From positions 1-14,567 of the forward strand of contig JAITDV010000597.1 in assembly GCA_031282385.1 (NCBI GenBank): DNA of 14,567 nt. The letters run 5' to 3'. The position numbers and the translations under genes are program-made. The notes beneath the pieces were generated by a model. The model was not told the DNA's origin. It searched no databases and saw only the letters and a program-made list of their open reading frames with translations. Shown in pieces: positions 1 to 6,548 of the stretch (the first letter of the stretch is position 1; each line of letters opens with the position of its first letter). Source of the stretch: Planctomycetaceae bacterium. GTDB lineage: Bacteria; Planctomycetota; Planctomycetia; Pirellulales; Thermoguttaceae.

Positions 1-162
1 CCTGACCCCTCCGAAGGAGGGGAATAATTCGCCTCCTTCGGAGGCGTCTTCTTATTCCCCTCCTTCGGAGGGGTCAGGGGTGGTCTCGGAGGAGTTAAAG
101 GCGGTTTTTTGTTATAGTTTTTTTGTTTCGTTGATGTATTTTTAGGTTAGAGAAAAGGTCTA
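1..162 (+). mobile_element. MITE-like palindromic element M1 (left end outside window)
   Basis: This is the first of four related elements (others at 5939-6185, 10379-10583 and 12853-13068). Its right end, AGGTTAGAGAAAAGGTCTA (144-162), matches the inverted terminal repeat of the other copies and ends in TA. Positions 1-27 are a perfect reverse complement of 52-78, and a smaller hairpin with GCCTCC/GGAGGC arms (31-45) sits between them. The arms themselves contain CCCCTCC/GGAGGGG hairpins, so the core can fold as a long hairpin or a three-armed cruciform. By comparison with M4, roughly the first 50 bases lie outside the window. No coding potential or transposase is present. A non-autonomous transposable element is inferred from the shared ends. 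A transcriptional role, such as a bidirectional terminator given the nearby T-runs, is possible but not shown. Confidence 0.8.
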
Positions 163-227
163 GTTTTTGAATCCGGTTTTTGAAATATTCATAATTTAAT
201 TTTCGTTATTGTGGTCGGCTATCCTGT

Positions 228-321
228 TTGTACTATAAAATTGCGAGACTCAAGAGCGTAAAAGCCTGCTTCCGATAGGTAAGCAGGCGAAGGTAAATGA
301 AATTAAAATGTGAACTTTAAA
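228..321 (+). repeat. Hairpin repeat family R, copy A
   Basis: This intergenic repeat of about 90 bases shares a full-length alignment with the copy at 680-775: a GTACTATAAA start, CAAGAGCGTAAAAGCCTGCTT in the middle and a GTGAAC..TTTAAAA end. The central hairpin pairs GCCTGCTT (264-271) with AAGCAGGC (281-288). Other copies lie at 8201-8286, 9725-9813, 9940-10035 and 10249-10338. There is no open reading frame in it. It behaves like a REP- or MITE-type dispersed hairpin. Its mobilising enzyme is not in the window. Confidence 0.75.
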
Positions 322-643
322 AATTGCCTCATTCAATCGATCTATTCCGCATACTCCGCAGAACCAGTGATATGATATTCGTTTTCATATCTTTTGTATT
401 CGGATTTTGCAGATGTAAAAGTTCTACAATATTTGAACGCAGGTATTTTTCCGGTTGACTTGTGCCGAATTATATCATATATAATCTGATATGCATTGTA
501 CACTTGACAATGACACAAAGAATGTCGGCGGCTGCGTATCATAATTAATGCTATTGTATAAATTGTATTGATTGTAGAGTTTCACGGCGTATTTTTGTAC
601 AGAAATTCTACTCATGATTATAAAATCGTAAACTACTCACTCT
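322..643. other. Intergenic stretch without a convincing gene
   Basis: This stretch lies between two R repeats. A 66-codon minus-strand frame (342-542) exists, but it has no recognisable domain, no ribosome binding site and no conserved neighbour context. I do not call it a gene; it could be a decayed fragment. No tRNA-like or riboswitch-like structure was recognised. Confidence 0.4.
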
Positions 644-673
644 TGAATTTAAAGTAAAGTGTGAACAGTTTAT
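644..673 (+). repeat. Partial R repeat (right end only)
   Basis: GAATTTAAAG..GTGTGAACAGTTTAT matches the right terminus of the complete R copy that begins a few bases later. Two R right ends therefore lie in tandem upstream of the gene at 799. This looks like a solo end left by truncation or nested insertion. Confidence 0.5.
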
Positions 674-679
674 ACTGCT

Positions 680-775
680 CGTACTATAAATTACGTGATT
701 CAAGAGCGTAAAAGCCTGCTTTCTGATAGGTAAGCAGGCGAAGGTAAACGAAATTTAAAGTGTGAACAGTTTAAA
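680..775 (+). repeat. Hairpin repeat family R, copy B
   Basis: This is a complete copy in the same orientation as copy A and nearly identical to it in the middle. The hairpin arms GCCTGCTT (714-721) and AAGCAGGC (732-739) are intact. It ends only 23 bases before the start codon at 799, so it occupies the promoter/leader position of the proline-rich gene and could influence its transcription or mRNA structure (inference). Confidence 0.78.
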
Positions 776-798
776 ATCTCTAACGTTATTAAAAAATT

Positions 799-1866
799 AT
801 GTCAGATAATTTGATACGTAATATTATTATCGGGGTAATTTCCGCAGTTGTTGTTACAAGCGGAGCAATCCTCGCAATATCGGTAATCGGGAACTCAAAA
901 CCCGATTCCAATGAAGATACCGCCGCAATTGAAAAAGAACCGGATAATTCATCAAAATCCGTACAACCAAATTTGAAAGATATTGCTAAACACTATTCGG
1001 GCAGAACAATTCCCAAAGAACCTTTGCCCGAAAGCGATCTTGTACATCCGCAAGAAATCCTAACATCCGAAATAACTCCGCCAAAAGATAAACCGCAAGA
1101 AAAAATTATTGATACGCCGCTTCCAAACGAGCTTACTAAAAATCCAGTTTTACCGAATGCGGGAGAGTTACCGGTAATACCAATTCCTGATTTGCTCAAT
1201 CCGGAATCAATAATTCCAAAATCGCCTCCTGCTGTTGAACCGCCAATTTTGCAATCGAAAAAAGATAATGTTGAATTAGCGCAAAATACAAAAAAATCAC
1301 CAACAGAAAACACAGTAACTCCGCCGCTAACTACGCCCATTCAAGATAAAAAAGTCAAAACAAAACCAACTACAGCTAAAAATATTCCCGCTCAGGAAGT
1401 AAAAAAAACAGAACCAACAACCAACAACACACCAACTTCTCCCGACAACAAAATAACAACTCCGACAACTACAACTCCACCTGTTTCACAAAATATTTCG
1501 GTTTTTTTGACTTCGCCAATTCCGCCGGTTTCGTTGCCTCCTCCGTTGTGGGTTTATGATTATGCAACAGGAACAATTGGCGTTTATTATTTTTCTCCCG
1601 TCAATCGGGCAAATACACCAACACCAACAACAATAACTTCCACTCCCAATACAACTACTTCAAATAACACAACCACTCAAAATAATATTCCCAATCCGAA
1701 TAATCCAATTGTTTCTACGCCTACATTTAGTCCGCGATTGGTTTCACCGTTTCAGTTGATACCTGCTCCGATACCGCTGTCTCCAGTTTACTTTCAACCA
1801 TACCAACCTATCCCAATTTATCCCGCCCCAGTTTATCAGCCGCAGCCAATAGTAATTTTCAGATAA
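799..1866 (+). CDS. Membrane-anchored proline/threonine-rich protein of unknown function
   Basis: This 355-residue protein has one strongly hydrophobic segment near the N-terminus (about residues 9-31, preceded by R7), so it is probably a single-pass membrane protein with most of the chain outside the membrane. Residues 32-260 are low complexity, rich in Pro, Thr, Lys and Asn. The last 25 or so residues are dense in Pro/Tyr/Gln (PxP and YQP patterns). No enzymatic domain is recognisable. A long, extended, possibly cell-envelope-spanning linker is a reasonable picture, comparable in composition to TonB-like or surface linker regions, but there is no TonB C-terminal domain. Nothing resembling a Shine-Dalgarno sequence precedes the ATG, and the upstream leader is an R repeat. 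The gene is convergent with gmk, whose stop codon lies 62 bases downstream. The antisense glycine-rich frame is a shadow of the proline codons. Confidence 0.72.
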   Translation: MSDNLIRNIIIGVISAVVVTSGAILAISVIGNSKPDSNEDTAAIEKEPDNSSKSVQPNLKDIAKHYSGRTIPKEPLPESDLVHPQEILTSEITPPKDKPQEKIIDTPLPNELTKNPVLPNAGELPVIPIPDLLNPESIIPKSPPAVEPPILQSKKDNVELAQNTKKSPTENTVTPPLTTPIQDKKVKTKPTTAKNIPAQEVKKTEPTTNNTPTSPDNKITTPTTTTPPVSQNISVFLTSPIPPVSLPPPLWVYDYATGTIGVYYFSPVNRANTPTPTTITSTPNTTTSNNTTTQNNIPNPNNPIVSTPTFSPRLVSPFQLIPAPIPLSPVYFQPYQPIPIYPAPVYQPQPIVIFR

Positions 1867-1928
1867 CAGAATTGTTGTATCATTTCATTTAAAAGATATA
1901 TTTGGGGCAATTATTATTTTTTGTAACG

Positions 1929-2510
1929 TTAATTAGTTTTTTTTATGATGTCAATAAATGTTTTGACGGCGTTATCAAGATTATCGTTGACGATACAATA
2001 TTGGAATTCGTCGGCGTGATTTAGTTCTTCGATTGCGGTTTTTAATCTGTTTTGCATTGTTTCGTCGGTTTCGGTTCCGCGTCCTTGCAAGCGTTCTTTG
2101 AGTATATCGACATCAGGCGGTTTGACAAAAATTGTGATAGCGTTTGGAAATTGTTTTTTGATTTCGCTTGCGCCTTTTACATCAATTTCCAATACAACAT
2201 AATTTCCCGCAGCTAATCCGGCTTCTACATCCGCCCGCAAAGTTCCATACCAAGTTCCTTTGCCGAATACTTCAAAACATTCCAGAAATTCGCCGGCGTT
2301 TTTTTTAGATTGAAATTGTTCGTGTGTGAGAAAGTGATAATGTTCACCGTTTTTTTCGTTTGGTCTTGGCAAGCGGGTTGTTGCCGACACGCTCATTACA
2401 AGCGGCAAGCCGCTTTCTGCCAAAACTCGCTTTAAAAGCGTCCCCTTACCAACTCCAGAAGGTCCCGATACGACCAAAAGACGTGAATTCAATTCAGGTT
2501 TATTATTCAT
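1929..2510 (-). CDS. gmk: Guanylate kinase
   Basis: Cytoplasmic nucleotide kinase of 193 residues that phosphorylates GMP/dGMP with ATP to give GDP/dGDP, an essential step in GTP/dGTP supply and GMP recycling. The P-loop is GPSGVGKGT (residues 16-24). The GMP-binding region follows: SATTRLPRP (42-50), then GEHYHFL (55-61), FLE (75-77) and YGT (88-90). EIDVKGA (108-114) matches the usual ID.QGA strand, and the lid arginines are in RLQGRGTET (140-148). The length is typical of the family. The segment FGKGTWYGT is about two residues longer than the E. coli FGNYYGT. The start ATG lies two bases after the yicC stop codon and has no Shine-Dalgarno, so translation is probably coupled to yicC. Annotation is secure. 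Confidence 0.97.
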   Translation of the reverse strand: MNNKPELNSRLLVVSGPSGVGKGTLLKRVLAESGLPLVMSVSATTRLPRPNEKNGEHYHFLTHEQFQSKKNAGEFLECFEVFGKGTWYGTLRADVEAGLAAGNYVVLEIDVKGASEIKKQFPNAITIFVKPPDVDILKERLQGRGTETDETMQNRLKTAIEELNHADEFQYCIVNDNLDNAVKTFIDIIKKTN

Positions 2511-2512
2511 TT

Positions 2513-3412
2513 TTATTCGACGTTTTGTACCATTTCTCTGATACGTTCGATAATTGTTTTGATTGCTACTACGTGCATGATTATATCGGTATCGTTTGCT
2601 TTTGCTCCAATAGTATTAGTTTCGCGGAATAATTCCTGGGACAAAAAATCGAGTTTACGACCGTTACTAACTTCAGCGTCAATTGCGATATTGAGCTGTT
2701 CCAAATGCGACTTCAAGCGAACAATTTCTTCGGAAATATCATATTTGTCCGCGTAAATCGCAACTTCACGCAACAACTCCGAATCATTCAATTCCGTGGC
2801 ATATTGTTTTTCCGACAATGCTTTGATAATTCTTTCGGATAATTTAGTGCGGTAATTTGCGGCAACTTGCGGGGCAATTTTTTCTATGCCTGATAATTCT
2901 GTAACGATTTGATCAATATTTGTTTTCAAATCATGTCTCATTGATTCGCCTTCTGTTTTGCGCATTATTTTTAGTTGTTCGAGAGCTTCGCAAGTTGCCT
3001 GTTCAAGAACTGACCATACGTTGTCGATTTCTTCTTCTGAATATTCTTGTCCTGTAACTATCACGCCGGGCAAGGTCAACAATTGATAAAGATTGGGCGG
3101 TTCAAATATACTGATTTGGTCTAATTTGGATCGCAACTCAGCTATTTGTGCAGCATAAGACAATAATATCGGCGTCGAAATAATTGCTTTGGACGATTGT
3201 TTTTCAAGCCGGATGCGGATAATTGCGTTTACTGATCCGCGTTCAATCTTACTACGCAACATCGGTTCTATCCGCGTTTCCAACATTCCAAAACTTTCTG
3301 TTATGCGGAGCATCAATTTGAAATATCGATTGTTGACCGTTTTCAATTCAACAGAGACATTGATGTTGTCCCGTCTAACAACCGCCGCCCCAAAACCTGT
3401 CATACTGTACAT
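2513..3412 (-). CDS. yicC: YicC/YloC family endoribonuclease
   Basis: This 299-residue protein has the family's two hallmark ends: MYSMTGFG at the N-terminus and, at residues 251-299, GRKLDFLSQELFRETNTIG.. followed by IIERIREMVQNVE (the DUF1732 region). Characterised members such as E. coli YicC and B. subtilis YloC are endoribonucleases linked to RNA turnover. The substrate here is unknown. The first ATG is preferred over the internal ATG at residue 4 because the family usually has a few residues before MTGFG. GAGG at 3423-3426, ten bases upstream, is a weak ribosome binding site. It forms a two-gene unit with gmk, an arrangement seen in many bacteria. The spacer upstream (3413-3529) is pyrimidine-rich on the plus strand. 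Confidence 0.95.
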   Translation of the reverse strand: MYSMTGFGAAVVRRDNINVSVELKTVNNRYFKLMLRITESFGMLETRIEPMLRSKIERGSVNAIIRIRLEKQSSKAIISTPILLSYAAQIAELRSKLDQISIFEPPNLYQLLTLPGVIVTGQEYSEEEIDNVWSVLEQATCEALEQLKIMRKTEGESMRHDLKTNIDQIVTELSGIEKIAPQVAANYRTKLSERIIKALSEKQYATELNDSELLREVAIYADKYDISEEIVRLKSHLEQLNIAIDAEVSNGRKLDFLSQELFRETNTIGAKANDTDIIMHVVAIKTIIERIREMVQNVE

Positions 3413-3511
3413 AATAAACTAACCTCTAACACTTAACCCTTAACTTCTTCCTCTATTAACTTTTTCCTCTATCCCTTAAACAATTGAGTGTTTTTGATAG
3501 CAGGCGTTCCG

Positions 3512-3524
3512 CGACTGAATAGTT
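3512..3524 (-). repeat. 13-bp motif, exact inverted copy downstream of the TIM-barrel gene
   Basis: CGACTGAATAGTT is identical to the copy at 6462-6474. It lies six bases past the stop codon of the minus-strand TIM-barrel gene, between that gene and yicC. Confidence 0.6.
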
Positions 3525-3529
3525 TGTTG

Positions 3530-4549
3530 TCAAAATCCTCTTGCGGCTTTAACATCGTCGAAATCCCGTAAGTGATACGAGATTCCTGTGAAGTCCAATG
3601 TTTTACACAAAGCTCTCAACGCAACTCCCATACCGTCAGGTCCGCTGAAACCTCCGAATTGTCCTCCGCCTTTTAAATGCGGTTCGAGATCAACAAAAAC
3701 TCCCGGTAATCCGCGACTCCGCAATTTCTCTTCCAATGTTGGTAATATTGTTGCGAGATCGCGGAATATTCTTTCGTGTCCAGAGTCGCCGCAATCTGCC
3801 GGACAAAAATTAGACATTGTATCTTCGTCAACATGAACGCCGCGGCTTCCTCTATCAACTACCCGCGAATTGGTGTAGTCTTTGATATGCATCCAACCAA
3901 GTCCTGTTTTCATTGCTTCATATTGTTCAAAAACTTCAAGTGTATTGTAACCTTGCATCACAATATTTGCCCCGTCAAAAATCAGCACCATTGCCGGATG
4001 GTTAACTTGTCTGTAAATTTCGGCAAGTATCAAACCGTTTTGACCAACCAGATTGGCTTCAACCTCAAGACCAAATGTCAAATCGCTACGATGACAAATT
4101 TCTGCTATTTTACCGAGTTGATCGACTGCTTTAGTAAGATGGTTACGGGGATCGGTACCTTTGGGGTGATAGAACGAAAAGCCGCGTATCAATTTCGTTT
4201 CCAACGCATGTGCCAAATCACACGCCAAACGCACTTCGTCAAGATATTTCTCAAATGGGACAAAAGAATTTGTTGTTCCGTCATCAAAATCTTCTAGTTT
4301 AGTTTTACCAATCGGCGAACCAAGCGATGAAACATTCAAACCGTATTCATCTTGAAATTGTCGAATTTTTTGGATGTCTGCACGGGTAAGTTTCATCACG
4401 TTTTTGATTCCTTCGCCAAGATTGACGAAGCGGATACTGTAATACTGCAATCCCAACGCAGCATAAACCGCAAACTGTTCAACTATCGTTTTGTTCGATG
4501 TGGATTCGTCCGCAAATCCAGATATAAATACGCGCGGTCTCAATTTCAT
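3530..4549 (-). CDS. Xylose-isomerase-like TIM-barrel protein (sugar phosphate isomerase/epimerase family)
   Basis: The 339 residues fit a single (beta/alpha)8 barrel of the AP-endonuclease-2/xylose-isomerase superfamily. Likely divalent-metal ligands are in the expected strand ends: Glu in LEVEAN (162 or 164), Asp in FDGAN (192), His in MHIKDY (221) and Glu in DLEPH (289). The loop GDSGHERIF (254-262) is the usual glycine-rich feature after strand 7. Members isomerise or epimerise keto/aldo sugars or inositols, and the substrate cannot be read from sequence. Cytoplasmic: there is no signal peptide. GGAG at 4559-4562, nine bases before the ATG, is one of the better ribosome binding sites in the window and supports this start. 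The HAD phosphatase upstream is in the same orientation 124 bases away, so a sugar-phosphate theme is possible but unproven. Confidence 0.88.
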   Translation of the reverse strand: MKLRPRVFISGFADESTSNKTIVEQFAVYAALGLQYYSIRFVNLGEGIKNVMKLTRADIQKIRQFQDEYGLNVSSLGSPIGKTKLEDFDDGTTNSFVPFEKYLDEVRLACDLAHALETKLIRGFSFYHPKGTDPRNHLTKAVDQLGKIAEICHRSDLTFGLEVEANLVGQNGLILAEIYRQVNHPAMVLIFDGANIVMQGYNTLEVFEQYEAMKTGLGWMHIKDYTNSRVVDRGSRGVHVDEDTMSNFCPADCGDSGHERIFRDLATILPTLEEKLRSRGLPGVFVDLEPHLKGGGQFGGFSGPDGMGVALRALCKTLDFTGISYHLRDFDDVKAARGF

Positions 4550-4673
4550 TTTTATTAACTCCGTGTTTAAGGATTAAAGGATAAGTGGAATAGAGAATAA
4601 GGAACAAAATAAAAGTTGATGAATTATTGGGACAAAAAATCTATTCCGAATTCTGAATTACGAAAAATTTTTT

Positions 4674-5507
4674 TCAAGTTGTGAATAATCTTTCTTCAAG
4701 TTGATTTACGTCGGAGTAGTTTGGTATGATCCAATCAGCTCCGGCAGCGATTAGTTGTCGTCTTTTCCATGAATCGATAATTGGTTTTCTGGTTTCGTCA
4801 GATGCAACACCGATGTTGAAACCTCCGGCATTATATACAGCGGCAATTTCAGTTACGCCGTCACCTATTCCTAGAAGTTCGCTGCTGTCAATTTCGTTCT
4901 CTTTCAATATCCGTTCAACCATAATTTCTTTTGAAAATGCTTCAGGGTCAGGTTGACCGCCGTAGATTCCGCCGTCGAAAAAATTGTCAATTTTGAGTAG
5001 TTTTACATCTTCGATTATAAAATGTTCTTCCGTTCCGCTTGCCATATAAATTTTTATATTACGCGACCGCAGCATCGCCAACATTCTTACCGCTCCGGCA
5101 ACAATAAAATCATTCGGATTCGCCTCACGCCGCCGCAACGCCTCTCGACGCGGTTCACATAATGCGCTTAAACGTTGCGAATAAATTTCGTTGTATTCTT
5201 CGGCTTGACGCGGTTCGCCGCCCAGATTACGCACGGCTTCGATAAGTGAATAAGATTGATAAATCGGAGGTTTGCCAATATTCGTTTCAATATATCCTCT
5301 GATCAACTTCAAAAGAGAATTCGTTTCCATTTCTTTTCCTTGCGGAGTTTCAATCAATACTTCCGTATGAAAAGATACAAGCACCTCATGCCAACCCGCA
5401 CGAATCAAACCAACCGTACCATCAAAATCAAACATCACAACTTTAGGATGCTTTTTAGGAAATTTACGCCTAACTATTTCTATCGAGAACACGTTTTTCA
5501 ACCCCAC
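4674..5507 (-). CDS. HAD superfamily hydrolase (phosphoglycolate-phosphatase-like)
   Basis: This 277-residue protein has all four HAD motifs: I, DFDGT (27-31, nucleophile D27 and acid D29); II, MASGT (155-159, S157); III, K193 in AFSKEIM; and IV, GIGDGVTE (213-220, D216). The helical insert between motifs I and II (about 35-150) is a C1-type cap, as in phosphoglycolate phosphatase and beta-phosphoglucomutase. Hydrolysis of a small phosphoester is therefore expected, with the substrate unknown. C-terminal ADWIIPNYSDV (257-267) is the usual end of such proteins. The start given is GTG (5505-5507). M25 lies inside the first catalytic strand and is too late to be the start, and TTG/GTG codons a few residues in are alternatives, so the exact N-terminus is uncertain. 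Cytoplasmic. Confidence 0.88.
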   Translation of the reverse strand: MGLKNVFSIEIVRRKFPKKHPKVVMFDFDGTVGLIRAGWHEVLVSFHTEVLIETPQGKEMETNSLLKLIRGYIETNIGKPPIYQSYSLIEAVRNLGGEPRQAEEYNEIYSQRLSALCEPRREALRRREANPNDFIVAGAVRMLAMLRSRNIKIYMASGTEEHFIIEDVKLLKIDNFFDGGIYGGQPDPEAFSKEIMVERILKENEIDSSELLGIGDGVTEIAAVYNAGGFNIGVASDETRKPIIDSWKRRQLIAAGADWIIPNYSDVNQLEERLFTT

Positions 5508-5766
5508 AACAAATATACAAAAAACTATTCTAAACTGTTCATACTTGAATTTTCGTCAAATTTAACAAGCTCATCTACAAGAATACACGTTCAAACTGTT
5601 CACCAACAAACCTCCGAACAAACTTCTGTAATCGCTGCAAACTTCATATAATTAACCCGCCAATATTCAACGCCAAGTAATTCTACAGAGTTTTTACGAA
5701 TAAAGAAGGGAGTACGTTAAAACTATATTGAGCTGCAATATCTCCACGCAAGATTATTTTTTTTGT

Positions 5767-5779
5767 AACTATTCAGTCG
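5767..5779 (+). repeat. 13-bp dispersed motif AACTATTCAGTCG
   Basis: This exact 13-mer is also present in inverted orientation at 6462-6474 and 3512-3524. A one-mismatch copy lies at 6293-6305 (AACTATTCCGTCG) and a one-base-shorter version at 10202-10213. All copies are intergenic. Function unknown. Confidence 0.6.
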
Positions 5780-5787
5780 GGTGCATT

Positions 5788-5809
5788 TTTAAACTGTTCA
5801 CAGTTTAAA
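5788..5809. repeat. Perfect palindrome of the R-repeat terminus
   Basis: TTTAAACTG (5788-5796) and CAGTTTAAA (5801-5809) are exact reverse complements separated by TTCA. Elsewhere in the window the same end reads AAACTGTTCACA(C)TTTAAA without perfect symmetry. It could be an operator-like site or two R termini fused head to head. No regulator is encoded next to it. Confidence 0.6.
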
Positions 5810-5938
5810 ATTCTTCAATTACGTGTTCAAATGAAAATCATCAAACGGCAAAGATTTTATTTTTTGTTTTAGGGCAATTGTTGTGAAGATTATTTTTGGT
5901 TTATTATTTGTTGTAATTGTTCTGGGGTTCGGAACCAA

Positions 5939-6185
5939 TAGACCTTTTCTCTAACCTAAAAATACATCAACGTAACAAAAAACCTACAACGAAAAACCGC
6001 ATTTAACTCCTCCGAGACCACCCCTAACCCCTCCGAAGGAGGGGAATAAGAAGATGCCTCCGAAGGAGAGGAATAAGGAGATGCCTCCGAAGGAGAGGAA
6101 TAAGGAGACGCCTCCTTCGGAGGCGAATATTCCCCTCCTTCGGAGGGGTCAGGGGTGGTCTCCTACAGGTTAGCGAAAAGGTCTA
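5939..6185 (-). mobile_element. MITE-like palindromic element M2 (expanded core)
   Basis: This complete copy is 247 bp, opposite in orientation to M1. The termini TAGACCTTTTCTCTAACCT and AGGTTAGCGAAAAGGTCTA form an inverted repeat of 19 bp with one mismatch, bounded by TA on both sides, as expected of TA-targeting Tc1/mariner/IS630-type elements. The internal arm next to the left end (AAAAATACATCAACG) is shared with M1, M3 and M4. It is longer than the other copies because of an exact internal tandem duplication (6053-6106). There is no coding capacity. Confidence 0.85.
6053..6106. repeat. Tandem 27-bp duplication inside M2
   Basis: Two adjacent identical 27-bp units (6053-6079 and 6080-6106) each contain a GCCTCCGAAGGAG palindromic half-core followed by AGGAATAAGGA. 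M1, M3 and M4 lack the duplicate. Slippage on the hairpin core during replication is the simplest explanation. Confidence 0.85.
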
Positions 6186-6292
6186 GTATCAAAATTAATT
6201 GACAAGGAGTCCCCATTCAGATGCTCAAACGAACTCGCCGCAAACAAGTTGGCTACCATTAAAACAACAAAAAGACTTTTTCAGGGACAACT

Positions 6293-6305
6293 AACTATTC
6301 CGTCG
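6293..6305 (+). repeat. 13-bp motif, near-exact copy (AACTATTCCGTCG)
   Basis: Differs by one base from the 13-mer at 5767-5779. It is intergenic, in the 3' flank of serA. Confidence 0.5.
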
Positions 6306-6382
6306 GCAATTCTACACTACAAAAATTTATGTCAGGCATGAACGCATCGTAGTATATTCCCGCTTAAAACGGTCATGTTTTT

Positions 6383-6451
6383 AACCACCCATAACCCCAC
6401 CAAAGGATGGGAATTTAATGATTCTCCTCCTTTGGAGATGTATGGGTGGTT
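6383..6451. repeat. Divergent palindrome related to the M core; possible serA terminator
   Basis: AACCACCCATA (6383-6393) pairs perfectly with TATGGGTGGTT (6441-6451). Between the arms lie CCCCACCAAAGGATGGGAA and TCTCCTCCTTTGGAGA, which resemble the family M core (CCACCCCTAACCCCTCCGAAGGAGGGGAA) with many changes. The TAGACC termini are not visible. It sits about 98 bases beyond the serA stop codon, so its transcript could form a strong hairpin that ends serA mRNA. A decayed M element is the likely origin. Confidence 0.6.
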
Positions 6452-6461
6452 TATCAAAACA

Positions 6462-6474
6462 CGACTGAATAGTT
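6462..6474 (-). repeat. 13-bp motif, exact inverted copy
   Basis: CGACTGAATAGTT is the reverse complement of the 13-mer at 5767-5779. It lies 11 bases beyond the palindrome at 6383-6451. Confidence 0.6.
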
Positions 6475-6548
6475 ACCATGTTCTCATTTTTCTCAAATTC
6501 TTACTGATTCTACAGGAAATACACATATTCCATTTATTCCATTAAATT

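Larger units (their letters stand above)
5508..5938. other. Intergenic region with fragments of R repeats
   Basis: No gene is supported here. The AAACTGTTCA end of the R repeat recurs at 5532-5541 (with a degraded continuation to about 5560), at 5593-5602 and, as a perfect palindrome, at 5788-5809. The 13-base motif AACTATTCAGTCG occurs at 5767-5779. The region is AT-rich and looks like a graveyard of short dispersed elements. It is also the likely leader and promoter area of the minus-strand HAD gene, though I see no convincing -35/-10 pair. Confidence 0.55.
6186..6548. other. Intergenic stretch between M2 and serA
   Basis: No open reading frame with coding character is visible. It contains two copies of the 13-bp motif (6293-6305 near-exact; 6462-6474 inverted and exact) and the divergent palindrome at 6383-6451. 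Its serA-proximal end is the 3' untranslated region of serA. Confidence 0.5.

Noticed and set aside
342..542. 66-codon minus-strand frame between R repeats
   Set aside because: No recognisable motif, no ribosome binding site and no supporting context; its length is reachable by chance in AT-rich DNA.
228..775. CRISPR array suggested by repeated hairpins
   Set aside because: Copies are about 90 bp, few, irregularly spaced and in both orientations across the window, and no cas gene is present.
993..1340. 115-codon Gly/Ser-rich minus-strand frame
   Set aside because: It is the antisense reading of the proline/threonine-rich gene; glycine-rich shadows are expected opposite proline codons.
5939..6185. 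Integron attC site
   Set aside because: Palindromic with inverted ends, but it has no GTTRRRY core sites, no integrase and no cassette array. TA-bounded termini fit a transposon better.
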